Positions 24,827-35,351 of a stretch of DNA of 64,000 nucleotides are shown here, in pieces. Made by a program: the position numbers and the translations under genes. This stretch comes from Cloeon dipterum (Eukaryota > Arthropoda > Insecta > Ephemeroptera > Baetidae). Under the pieces are notes generated by a model. The model saw only the letters and a list, made by a program, of their open reading frames with translations, did not search any database and was not told where the DNA came from. The stretch spans positions 30,370,501-30,434,500 of the forward strand of contig NC_088787.1 in assembly GCF_949628265.1 (NCBI RefSeq), in the 5' to 3' direction. Every line of letters starts with the position of its first letter. The first letter of the stretch is position 1.

Positions 24827-25331
24827 CTAGTACAGTGAGCCCTTGTCTTCCTCGTACAAAAAGAAAATTGGAACTTGTTGATTGTTCACAACAACCATCT
24901 CAACGTGTCGAATTAAATAAACCGCAGCTATTCCGTATGCAAGACAAGGAAGGCCTACAAGCGATAAAATTATATTAATACCTTTCAATTCGTTGAATCG
25001 ATACTATATTACCTAAGTTAATGCACTTGATGAATCTGAAAAATTTGTCTTCTATTGTGAGGTCCTGATGAGTCCGTTTCGTACAGTGGTACTTGATGTA
25101 AGGGTAGCAGCCAGTCCTCAAAATGTGATAATTGCTAGCACCAACTTTCCAGTTAAAGTGCGACTTTCCCCACTGATCGTCTTCAATGTCTTTGTATCTT
25201 ATGAAATACGACGTCCATGGTGGTTCATTGCACTGCCTAAGGTAAGCAGAGAGCACTTCTGAGCCTCTTGGTCTCTTCTGCACTGAATGAGAGAGTCTCC
25301 GCACATTTTTCAGTGCATCAAATTTTTGCAT
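24827..25331 (-). CDS. C15orf61: C15orf61 homologue (uncharacterised, probably mitochondrial)
   Basis: Exons on the minus strand are 25331-25013 and 24954-24827, in phase, giving 148 aa (about 157 in human). Hallmarks of the family are PPWTSYFIRYKDIEDDQWG, SHFNWKVGASNYHILRTGC, YPYIKYHCTKR and a hydrophobic C-terminal segment before the acidic end FFLYEEDKGSLY. The chosen start gives MQKFDALKNVRRLSHSVQK, an amphipathic basic N-terminus suited to mitochondrial import. The frame stays open to an ATG at 25460, but that extension is AT-rich and unlike the family. Function is unknown. It is convergent with the ARL14EP-like gene and divergent from ThrRS. A minus-strand AATAAA (24775-24780) lies just 34 bp past the ARL14EP stop codon. 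Confidence 0.88.
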
Positions 25332-25794
25332 CTTGATTAATTCATCTTTGATATGGTATAACTGCAACTGAAAATTGCAGTTTAGTAATTTAAGATCTAG
25401 GGTAGGGTTATTTTTTAGTTCATATTTAGCTCCATCATTGAGAATTTTAATTGAATCCAACTTTTCATAATTTAAACTTCATTTTAAAAACCGAAATTAA
25501 AAACATCCATTTTCTGCAAGGATGTAGTAAAAACATTTTATTAAATCTTTTTGCAAACGGTATAATATTAATTGATTTGAAAAGAGAGAAATAGACGCAC
25601 AACGGATTCGATCTCAGCTCGAAAGACGTCCAGCCACCCTAACGTGACAACTCAGCTGTTAGCTTTTGTCCTCGGCAGTCTATTCAACCTGCAGTTTCCT
25701 GATTTTTTGGGAGAGGGTGTTTCTGTTTGTCAACAATTTTCAAAGGGTTGAAAGGAGAGAAAGTGAAGAGAAGAGGACAAAAAGAGCTCCTTGG

Positions 25795-25802
25795 TGACGT
25801 CA
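25795..25802. promoter_or_regulatory. CRE/ATF palindrome upstream of ThrRS
   Basis: TGACGTCA, the full CREB/ATF palindrome, lies 25 bp upstream of the first ThrRS ATG and close to the probable transcription start. ATF4-type factors induce aminoacyl-tRNA synthetase genes in amino-acid starvation in animals, although the ATF4 composite site differs from this palindrome. Confidence 0.45.
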
Positions 25803-25826
25803 CACATTGTAGTCGTGTGTACCAGC

Positions 25827-28800
25827 ATGGCGGATCCCATGTGCGACGATTCGGCATCGAGCAAACCAGATTCTTCTCAAAAGGCATGAATTAACCATTT
25901 CTATTTAGTTTTGGAATGTTCAGCCGCGTTTATAACTGTGTCGCCTATAAATTGAGACCAAAATTCAACAGGAGGTTCATATCGGTTTGTTAAAATCCTT
26001 TTTAATACATACATACAAATTCTCTATGTGGCCCGTGTTTATTTATAATGCAACCGTACTGAACAGTCATACAATTATCGGCTTCGTCACTAAGCTTCCT
26101 CAATGATTGATAATATAACTTTCAGCAGAAGTTGCATCAGATTTTCGTAGATACATATCATAGATAATAAGGGACTTTATTAAAAAAAATAATAATGATT
26201 GTCAAGTTATTTTAATGTTTGATTATGTATAAGCAAAAATGAATTATAGTTAATAAAAAGTTAACAATCAGTTATCTTTAGAGAGAATAATACATACAAA
26301 AATATTTTAAGCAATGTAATTCGATCTACCCTCCGTATATAGAAATATAAATTCAAATCGACGTGTCTCAATTTCTTTAACCAAAACAGCACATTATATG
26401 TCACACTCTGCCTTTTATTTTGCGTAGCTACAACTTAAAATTTTGTCCCCTCCGCAGGCCAAATAAGTTGCAGTAGAGCGGGAAAAGCTATGAACTTTGG
26501 TGATATTTCAAGCCTTGAAGGGTTGAGTGCCCTTGACGAGCATCTGAGCGATCGCAGCTACGTTGATTCGTTTGAGCCAACTCAGGCCGACGCCAGCTTG
26601 TTTGAAATGATCAGTGTGTCCAAAATTCCGCAGTCTTTGCCTCACTTGTCTCGCTGGTACAAGCACATTGAAAGCTTTGGCAGTGCCATCAAACTGTTTC
26701 CACCCTCAGCGTCAATCATGACTGGAGGCGGGGGCAACAGGCAGGGTGGTGCTGCTGCTCCTCAGGTGAGACCAAGCAGCACGCCCCGGTTTTTTCGTTT
26801 GAATCAAATGATTGCTTTGCCGGCACCTTTTTTGTGTGTGCAAAACATAGTTTGCCGTTCCTTTTAAGTGACTGCGTTTCCTACTACCCCTACTACATAA
26901 TCACACCCTGGAGGTCTCAGCTGCGAATTTTAGCCCGATGGTGGCTCAGCATTTTTGTTCAAATGTGAAATTTGATAGTGAAGGACTAGATGCCAATATT
27001 TTCTCCGACGCTTTTTGATTTTTTTCGTCATTTTTACCAGCATCTGGCCAAGTAGCTGACTGAGACCTCTAATAAACTCATGAAATTATCACCTGTAAAT
27101 TTTATTTTGCTTCTTAACCCTTGGTTTTTTACTAACTTGTAGTGTTGAAATTATCTATGTGTATAAGTTTTTTTCATTATTTAAATTTGTTGTTCCAGAT
27201 GGTAAACGAGGCTACTCCTGGCAAAAAGGGGAAATCCAAAGGAACTCCCAATAAGGGTGGTGGTGGAGGAAATGCCCCTAAAGCAGAACTACCTACCTTC
27301 ATTAATGTATGTTTAAACTCTTTACATTTATATTTCAAACAAATTGAACTAGAACTTATAATTCAGGACCGTTTGGTAATTTGGGATACGTTGAAACAGT
27401 CCTACCTGGACGATTTGGCGGCCAAAAGCCCAGAGAAAATCGAAATCACTTTGCCTGATGGCAAAATTGTTGAGGCTGAATCGTGGCGCACAACCCCTTA
27501 TGATGTCGCCAAAGGCATCAGGTATGATACATCTCCCTAACTCTTGACTTGAGTCTGATGTAACAAACTAATGTTATTTCAGTCAAGGTCTTGCTGACAA
27601 CACAGTCATTGCCAAGGTCAATGGAGTTCTTTGGGACTTGGACAGACCTTTGGAGGAAAGTGCCAAGTTGCAGCTGCTCAAGTTTGATGATGAAGAAGGT
27701 AGAAAACTGCGGAGAGATGAATTATTTAAATTTAGCTTGTCAAAATTTTCACTCTAGCGCAACAAGTGTTTTGGCATTCAACTGCACACATCCTTGGCGA
27801 AGCCATGGAAAAGGTTTATGGTGGTTGCCTGTGCTATGGGCCACCCATCGAGAATGGATTCTATTACGATATGTTTGTCGAGGGGAGACAGGTAATTAAA
27901 CTGTAATTTCATCATTTTATAATTATTGATTAATATGGTGATTTTCATGATCAAGGTTACCCAGTCAGATTACAACGCTTTGGAATCTGAGATGAAGTCC
28001 ATAGTTAAAGAGAAACAGAATTTCGAAAGGCTCGAAGTGCGGAAAGAAGTCTTAATGGAAATGTTCAAGGTGAAGTTTTGTCGAGTCTATTTTTCTCGCT
28101 TCTGACCAAATGTGTTTAGTACAATCCATTCAAAATCCGCATTCTCAATGAGAAAGTGAAAACTCCAACCACAACCATCTACAGATGCGGACCGTTGATT
28201 GATTTGTGCAGAGGCCCTCACGTGAGGCACACTGGAAAGGTCAAGGCCCTGAAAGTCACTAAGGTAAATATAATGCCTTGCCTACAACTTGTGCATTAAT
28301 ATAACGCAATTTGCAGAACTCGGCCTCGTACTGGGAAGGCAAAGCTGACCAGGAATCCTTGCAGCGAATCTATGGCATTTCATTCCCAGATAACAAGCAA
28401 CTGAAAGAGTGGGAAAAGTTCCAAGAAGAGGCAGCCAAGAGGGACCACAGGAAAATCGGAAAAGTAATTTAATCCTTTGACATATACTGGGGGTTGCCTA
28501 ATTTAATCTCCAATAAACGTTTCTCAAATAAAAATTATTTGTTGAACTCGAAAAAGATAAAAATAATCTTTACTTGATGTGAAATGTGGACAATTGAAGC
28601 ATATTATTATTATTATTGATATTTCTTGGTTGCGATGGTTTCCCTACCCTTATTTATTTCAAATTCCTCTACCGTGTTCACTTCACGTTAAGACTAATCT
28701 TGTCATAGTTTCTCAGCTGGCACTTTTCATTTTACAATCTATTGAACAGCAGGATGTATTTCTAATATTTTTTTAACTCATTCTAGGAACAAGAGCTTTT

Positions 28801-30659
28801 CTTTTTCCACGAGCTCAGTCCTGGCTCTTGCTTCTTCCTGCCTAAGGGAGCGTTGATCTACAACAATCTCATTGAGTTCATCCGCGAAGAGTACTGGAAA
28901 CGAGGCTTCAAAGAAGTTGTCTCGCCCAACATCTATAATTCCAAGCTGTGGCAAACCTCTGGCCACTGGGCGCACTACGCTGACAACATGTTCAGTTTCG
29001 AAGTGGAGAAGGAGACTTACGCCCTCAAGCCAATGAACTGCCCCGGCCACTGGTGTGTTCAAGTTCATTTTCCGCGTGTGGCATTGTCTAATTTCTGAAC
29101 AGTCTTATGTTTGACTCCCGGCCGCGTTCATGGAGGGAACTCCCCCTGCGCTTTGCTGACTTTGGAGTGTTGCACAGGAACGAGCTCTCCGGCGCACTCT
29201 CTGGCCTGACGCGCGTGAGGAGGTTCCAGCAAGACGACGCGCACATTTTCTGCACCACTGATCAGGTGCGATTGTTGAGTCAAGAAGATCTCAATTTTTC
29301 AACTGTGTGAACCTAAACAGATCAAAGCTGAAATGTTGGGAGCGCTCGACTTCCTGAAGCACGTCTACTCTATATTTGGATTCACTTTCCAACTTCGCCT
29401 CTCCACCAGACCGGAAACTTTCCTTGGAGAAGTTTCTGTTTGGGATGATGCTGAAAAGGTGAGACCTCCAAAGACTTGTTTATTTTTAAAGCGTGGTCAA
29501 AATCTAATAGGGTCATTCTTTTGTTACTATAGAATATATTCTTCTTTTATTTAAATAAGTGAGTCCCAATAAACTGCACTCTTAAATATTTGTTCCAAGT
29601 GCATATTTTGAGCAAGTATATACAAATTTAAAATTTAAATCGTCTTCATCTAAGTCGCATCAATTAAACCTAAAATTGTGCAATAAATACAAAAAATGCA
29701 ATCCTGGAATTACAGGAAGAAATTTCGGAAAATTGAACATGTTCTGCCAGATTTTTTAATATTTTAACACGCTTTTATTGCTCAAATTCGACCTTCATGA
29801 CAAAAATTCATCTCTGTTTGTTTCCTTTGCTCATTTCATTTTATTTTAAAATCAAAATTTTGTTATGCAGAAACTTCCTTTGTTAACCGTTGTTGTAATA
29901 ACACAAGCCTGAACGATAATCTCATTTCAGCAACTAGCTGACAGTCTGGATGCCTTTGGCTCTCCCTGGACCTTGAACCCTGGCGACGGTGCCTTCTACG
30001 GACCAAAGATCGACATTACCATTAATGATGCTCTGAAGAGACCTTTCCAGTGCGCCACAATCCAGCTGGACTTTCAACTTCCTATCAGATTCAATCTTAA
30101 CTACATCAAGTGAGACAATCTCTCCTTTTCCCCCTGATTCTCTCTCTAACATACCCTTTTTTCAGTGACAACGGAGAGAAGATTCGGCCTGTAATCATTC
30201 ACCGCGCCATCCTTGGTTCCGTGGAGCGCATGATTGCCATTCTGACCGAATCTTGTGCAGGCAAGTGGCCTTTCTGGTTGTCCCCACGGCAGTGCATCGT
30301 GGTGCCAGTGGGCCCGCAGTTTGACACATACGCCGAAGAAGTGAGAAAGAGCATTTACGACGCTGGCTTTGTTTGCGAGGCCGACTCTGACGCTGGCGAC
30401 ACCATGAACAAGAAAATCAGGAACGCCCAGCTTGCTCAGTTCAACTTCATTTTAGGTATTTTATTTGGATGAGGAGTGTATACAGTGACAATAATCCTGT
30501 GCGTGTTTCTCAGTTGTTGGTGAACGAGAAAAGACTGCCCGCACCGTAAACGTCCGCACTAGAGACAACAAGGTGCATGGCGAATTTTCAATTGACGGCG
30601 TCATTGAAAAGTTCAACGCTCTGAAAAAATCACGCACCAACTGCGAGGACACTTTTTAG
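25827..30659 (+). CDS. TARS1: Threonyl-tRNA synthetase, cytosolic, with two alternative N-termini
   Basis: This class II synthetase charges tRNA-Thr and edits Ser-tRNA-Thr. The shared exons are 27199-27306, 27367-27521, 27583-27698, 27758-27891, 27956-28069, 28120-28263, 28317-28463, 28787-29052, 29103-29265, 29321-29458, 29931-30109, 30166-30455 and 30514-30659, all in phase. They encode a lysine-rich linker, the TGS domain ([22 protein letters not shown]), the editing domain ([17 protein letters not shown]), the class II core with zinc ligands in [15 protein letters not shown] and IHRAILGS, motif 2 [13 protein letters not shown], and the anticodon-binding domain. Exon 1 (25827-25883) joins them through a GC-AG intron, giving 718 aa against 723 in human. 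The exon at 26490-26765 can instead supply the N-terminus, giving 791 aa with a GST-C-like domain. A 67-bp intron (30670-30736) lies in the 3' UTR, and AATAAA is at 30799. Confidence 0.95.
26490..26765 (+). CDS. TARS1: Alternative first coding exon of TARS1: eEF1-beta/CysRS-type GST-C-like domain
   Basis: This 92-codon exon starts at an ATG and ends with donor CAG|GTGAGA at phase 0, matching the phase-0 acceptor of the ThrRS exon at 27199. Residues 1-70 ([52 protein letters not shown]) match the GST-C-like N-terminal domain of eEF1-beta and of the CysRS long isoform (LNEHLSTRSYV...SQAD...ARWFRHIE). In those proteins the domain mediates docking to elongation factor 1 or synthetase complexes. 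A glycine/glutamine/alanine linker follows. Splicing from exon 1 into this exon would hit a stop, so it needs its own promoter or acts after an upstream ORF. No other eEF1-beta or CysRS exon is seen nearby. Confidence 0.8.
26911..27070. mobile_element. Small foldback (MITE-like) element, copy B, in ThrRS intron
   Basis: The ends are inverted repeats: GAGGTCTCAGCTG on the left, CAGCTACTTGG... complement with AGCTGACTGAGACCTCT on the right. Unit length is about 160 bp. It carries no coding capacity and lies in the intron between the GST-C exon and the ThrRS body. The terminal motif is shared with 12171 and 54392. Confidence 0.55.
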
Positions 30660-30669
30660 TTGATTATCT

Positions 30670-30736
30670 GTGAGTATATCCTCTTATTAAATTCGCACCT
30701 TACAATTGAATTAAAACTGGTTCTATCTGTTTTCAG
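30670..30736 (+). other. 3' UTR intron of ThrRS
   Basis: Ten bases after the stop codon a donor (CT|GTGAGT) is followed by a pyrimidine-rich acceptor (TGTTTTCAG) 67 bp on. The short distance to the stop should avoid nonsense-mediated decay. Splicing is predicted from consensus sites only. Confidence 0.5.
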
Positions 30737-32160
30737 AGCGCTCGCTCCAATGCATCCCAATTTTGCATCATGAGTTTGTTGCTTGATTTAATTTATAAAA
30801 TAAAGTACGCACCTTTGAATATGTAGTTTTAATTCTTTTCATAGTTATGCATTCTTTGTGTTGAGATAAGGTTTCTGAATAAAATTAATACCCATTGAAC
30901 GTTAGAGGAACGGTGTCATAGGTACTAAAGCTGTCAATAAATATAGTGTGGCTTCTAGCTTAATGAGATTTGTCTCCTCTGGGAGACGGAGCATCTTAAA
31001 GGGAATTATTTGCAGGGCTTCCCAAGCAATAATGGAGTTTGTGACATCACTTACAAGGTGGCCTGACTCGCGGTGGTAATTAGATTTCCAAGTGAGCTAA
31101 CTTTAGCAGCGTGCTAGCCATTAATATTTTTTGTGTCCGCGTTGATCCGATGCGAGAAGCCTTGCAAAGGCTGCTGTCCTATAATATGTCATAACGAAAA
31201 ACGAATCAATAAGAAGTCGAGACTCAAAGAATCGGGTTGCGAGCGACCACCGCTTCCTTTGATTCAAAAACCCATCCTTGTACGGCGCGAGTGCTCTGCA
31301 AGAGAAATTTTTTTTCAAATGTAGTTGGCGCACGTGTCCCATTTACCAGCTATGGAATCAAGTTAAAGCGTCTATTGACCAATGAAACAACTATATATGT
31401 ACTAACGCTCTTTATGAACAAAATGTACAACTATTCTAGTTCATAGGCTCCTTAGTTAGAGCCATTGAACAGCGTCAATGTTTTTTAACAGAAAATTCAA
31501 TTAAGTCTTCATTCATTATTTTTATGGGATGTACTGACAAAAAAGTCCTGTATTTTTTGATCAAATTTGATGTTTAAACTGAAAAATAAACAATCATTTT
31601 TATTTGCTTATCGTCCTAACCGTCAGCTCTTTAATTCGGATGAGTGAAACTCCGCTAGCAATGAGGTCTTTAAATAATTTAATTTCCAAATGTGAATGAG
31701 ATTTAGAATTGATTAAATATTTATAAAAAACTGATTGCATTTTTACAATGCAATTTAAAAAATTCAGAAAATGGCTTAAATCAATTTATTTGTTCTAAGT
31801 TTTAACATTCAGGGATATCTAGATAAAAAATCGTCACATAATGATTTAGATAGTTACGTCTCTCCTCTAAATATTTGATTCTGTTACTTGAACAATGAAA
31901 ACAAAACTCAGATAGTATTAAAATCTCACTAAGATCGAAAATAAATAGTCGCAGGTCCAAGAAGTTCAATTCAAGTCTATAAACGTGACCACCAAAACAA
32001 TTAAAAATAGCTTAAGCACAGTAATACCCCCAATTATCTTTGCGTGGCGACAAATTAAATTTACGTGAGCGTATTTGGATGTGTATAGCTATTCCGGCTA
32101 TTCCCATCCCTTTGTTCCGGCAGCCAGATAATGCGTCTAAATGAGTCTGCGACTAACAAT

Positions 32161-32161
<1 letters not shown>

Positions 32162-32206
<45 letters not shown>
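32162..32206. repeat. (CT)n microsatellite
   Basis: About 22 uninterrupted CT units followed by a short CACGCGCGCACAC tract. This purine-pyrimidine run could adopt non-B DNA or serve as a GAGA-factor type site, which is inference. Confidence 0.9.
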
Positions 32207-32208
<2 letters not shown>

Positions 32209-35200
32209 GCGCGCACACGATTGTTATTTTTTTCTGTTGAGCACCTCACACTTCTTGCTTAAGTACATACATGTGTGCGTTTGCAAATCGGGCTGGCAGA
32301 AGGCGAGCAAATTTACAGCACACGTGAGGGACTGGCTCGTGCGACTCCCCGCAAAGATCCCGCGAGAGCCAAGCGCATCAGGTGCCGAGACTGGGCTATT
32401 ATATTTCAAAGACTTCAGTCGTAAATCTCTCGCCAATAGGGCAGCTATTAATACAATTTCGAATTGGCGGATTTAATTCGATTCGCGGCGATGACATATA
32501 TTAGGAATGACAAGCAGGCCAGCGGACGACAGCTGCGGAAAGGTCGGAATTGGATTTGCCGCTGGAGGCGTCGAGTTGAAATGGTTTTGCATTATGAATA
32601 TATGTATATGTGCGTTGGCACGTGGGCTGAGGGCTCGAATTGGTTAGTTTGGTCACGTGCATATTCGATGAGTGACGTTCTTTTTTCCAGCTTTTCCTTA
32701 GCAACCACTTTGTGAGTGGTTTCCAAGGTGGATAAAAGGGATTCAAACCAAAATAGTAATCAATTGAATCCTTTATTCCGTTGTTATTTGCATTTAGTCT
32801 AAAGTTTTGCACCTTGCACACTAAAATAAAAGGATTATTCATTATTGTTTTCGATTAAAAGTGATTTGTAGTTTCCAGACTTTCATTAGTTTGCTTGAGA
32901 GGTTTAAAAAAACTCGATCTACACTTTGTCGTCTCGCCAATTAAGAAATCGTTTCCTATCTTTCGTACGCTCTGGAAACAGAAAAATATTACATTTGAAC
33001 TCCAAATTGACGACAGTTATTTTTAATTACACTTCACCATGATAAGATCCAGGTTCGTGCAATTTTTTAATTAAATCAGTGATTTTTTTCATAGGGGTAA
33101 TCTTGCTTAAAAAAATCAACTTCTTTCAAATTTTTAGAAGCATAATCTGCATCTGCCGTGCCTAAAATAACAGTTTTCTCGAGAGAGCGAAAAAGTGTGA
33201 ATGAAGCATGCTGAAAATCGGAAGTGCCGGTCCAGCTGTCGAGTGAGACCAATTTGGCCGTTCCAGTTAATTTAAATTAGCAGTTTCCACTTCCCCGACG
33301 TGCTCGCCCTCGTCTCAGAATTTGATTCATAGCAATCCAGGTGCCGCTCCTCGAGCCAACTCGCCTTAAATTATATTCGCATCTGTGCAGATTTATCCGC
33401 GCGAGCGACGCGAGCTAATTGTAAAAATGGCCCGCCGCGTGACACTGCCGGCCAGATTTTTCGCACAATAATGTTGGAAACGACGTTTTTATCTTCTCGG
33501 CGGCCGCCGCGCGTTTACTGCTGCACTGGCGGCGGCGGCGGCGTCGTCTTTCCTTTTTATCTGATGTGAGGTGCGGCCGTCTGCATCAGACGCGCGCGCT
33601 TTCTGTCCTCAATGAGTTTGTGCCTCAAAATAAACGGCGAATCACTCGGCAAGAGTTTTGCGAAGGAAGTTGTATTTTCGATCTATGACTTGCGAATCGC
33701 TCGTGGGAACACGCCGTCCCACAAAATCCACGGTTATTACTTTGGTTCAACAGCTGCGCAAAACGTCCTTTCATTGAGACTTTTCGTTTGATAACATTAC
33801 TATAACTCAATCTGATATTGAAGGGTTGATTCTTTTGAAAAATAAAACCCAAGCATAGCATTGCTTAGCTCATTTAAAAAAGATTTCCCAAATTTCCCTT
33901 CTGAAGGACGCAGGATGTAAAATGTTCATTGACACTATTTTCCAGTTAGAAATGTAGAGCAAAAATGTGATTTATGCACTCATTTTGTCAGCCTATTTTC
34001 AGGGTCAAATTAATCGGTGTCAATGTTGTGCTACAGTGTGAAAAGGATTTCATAAAATGTTCTGTTCAGAATCTTTTCGTATTATTATTCCTGCAAAAAG
34101 CATGGATCAAATTTCTAAATAAATAAATCAGCTTTAATTTATTCCTGGCATAATTTAATCTGTTTAGAGGCGTCTCTCAAATTAATTTGATGCATTTTTT
34201 AATTGTTTTATTAATTTCACCCTTTTGAACTAACCAAATAGTTTTGCTAAAAGTCATTTTTGTGCGCCCTTAATTTTCAATCTTATTGCAGTTGACTTTT
34301 ATGGAAATAGCAGAGGATCAATAGTTCAGAATGGTAGAAGCAGGAAATTTAATACTAACGACCGCAGTAACGGAGATGCTGCCTTATTGTAAATCTGGAT
34401 AGGTCATGCGACGGTCTCGTCGTGTCACGTTTGTGCCGATTCACGTGGTTACTGGTCCATTTTGCAAACATGTGATGTCTTTAGCTTCTGGCTGGACAGA
34501 CCTATTTCCTCTGCCAAGAATAAAACGCATTCATAAATTTCTGAGGTAAAAACCGAGCAGTTTTGGCCTTTCGAACTAGCCTAACTCAGGCCATTTTATT
34601 GCAGCTAAAATTCAATGGGAAGCGTTTTTCAATATACCAATGAATTTATTATAATTTTTAAAACTTGAAAAATGAACAAAATTTAACATTTACAGGATTT
34701 TGTACTTAAATTCTCGCAATATCTTATATATATTTTGCTTACGATGTATTTTAATTTTCTAAGTTAGTTATATAGTTTATTTTTGTTGAGTCTCACCTCA
34801 AAATCATGCTAACTGCAAAGCAAACTATTTTCTTAAGAAATAAGCAATCGTAAATATATATAAATATTTGCCTGTCTAAATAACGAGCCGATAATCATCA
34901 ACTAACTTTTACTTACCGGCCGGCGTTTATCTTAGTCTTCTTACTGCTCAAGGTAGGAATCGGCATTTCAATCGTGCTGTAACATAATTTACACATTTAC
35001 GCTATCGATGGGGTCATTGTTTAAAAATAACCTGCCTTGGAACCTGTTTAAACTTGCCTGCAGATATTTAGAAACTTGCAGCACAAGTCATAAGCTCGGC
35101 AGTGAAGTATCGGCAGAGCAAGGTAAATTTAAACTTTCAGAGGCACGTTCCAACATGATCTCGTGGCTTGGAACACGCATCCACAGCCAACAATGAAACG

Positions 35201-35329
35201 TGACTTTCCGCACGCAGATTTTGCGCCGAGAGCTAATAGATCATCCGCGACCTGCCAAAAGCGGTCGGCTGAAAAGAGATATTTGGCAAACAAGTCGTCC
35301 GCTCATCATCCCTCTCGCACGCAGGAAAT

Positions 35330-35351
35330 AGTGTGTGTGTGTGTGTGTGTG
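35330..35351. repeat. (GT)n microsatellite
   Basis: A GT run of about ten units within a GC-richer patch, followed by GAGTGTGTACG. Open frames across it on both strands are repeat artefacts. Confidence 0.85.

Noticed and set aside
25332-25460. Upstream ATG extending C15orf61 by 43 residues
   Set aside because: The extension is AT-driven and unlike the family. The start at 25331 gives the expected length and a targeting-like N-terminus.
25560-25680. tRNA-like stretch with GATTCGATCTC
   Set aside because: It contains a T-loop-like string only; no cloverleaf could be built with matching acceptor and anticodon arms.
26905-26915. CACCCTG next to copy B as part of the same mariner-like end seen at 62107
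   Set aside because: It occurs at one end only and without the matching inverted copy, so it was treated as flanking sequence.
32141-32476. 111-codon frame over the CT repeat
   Set aside because: It is a Ser-Leu repeat translation of the microsatellite.
33520-33545. GGC repeat as coding poly-Gly/Ala exon
   Set aside because: No open frame with splice sites surrounds it; it is part of a CpG-rich patch.
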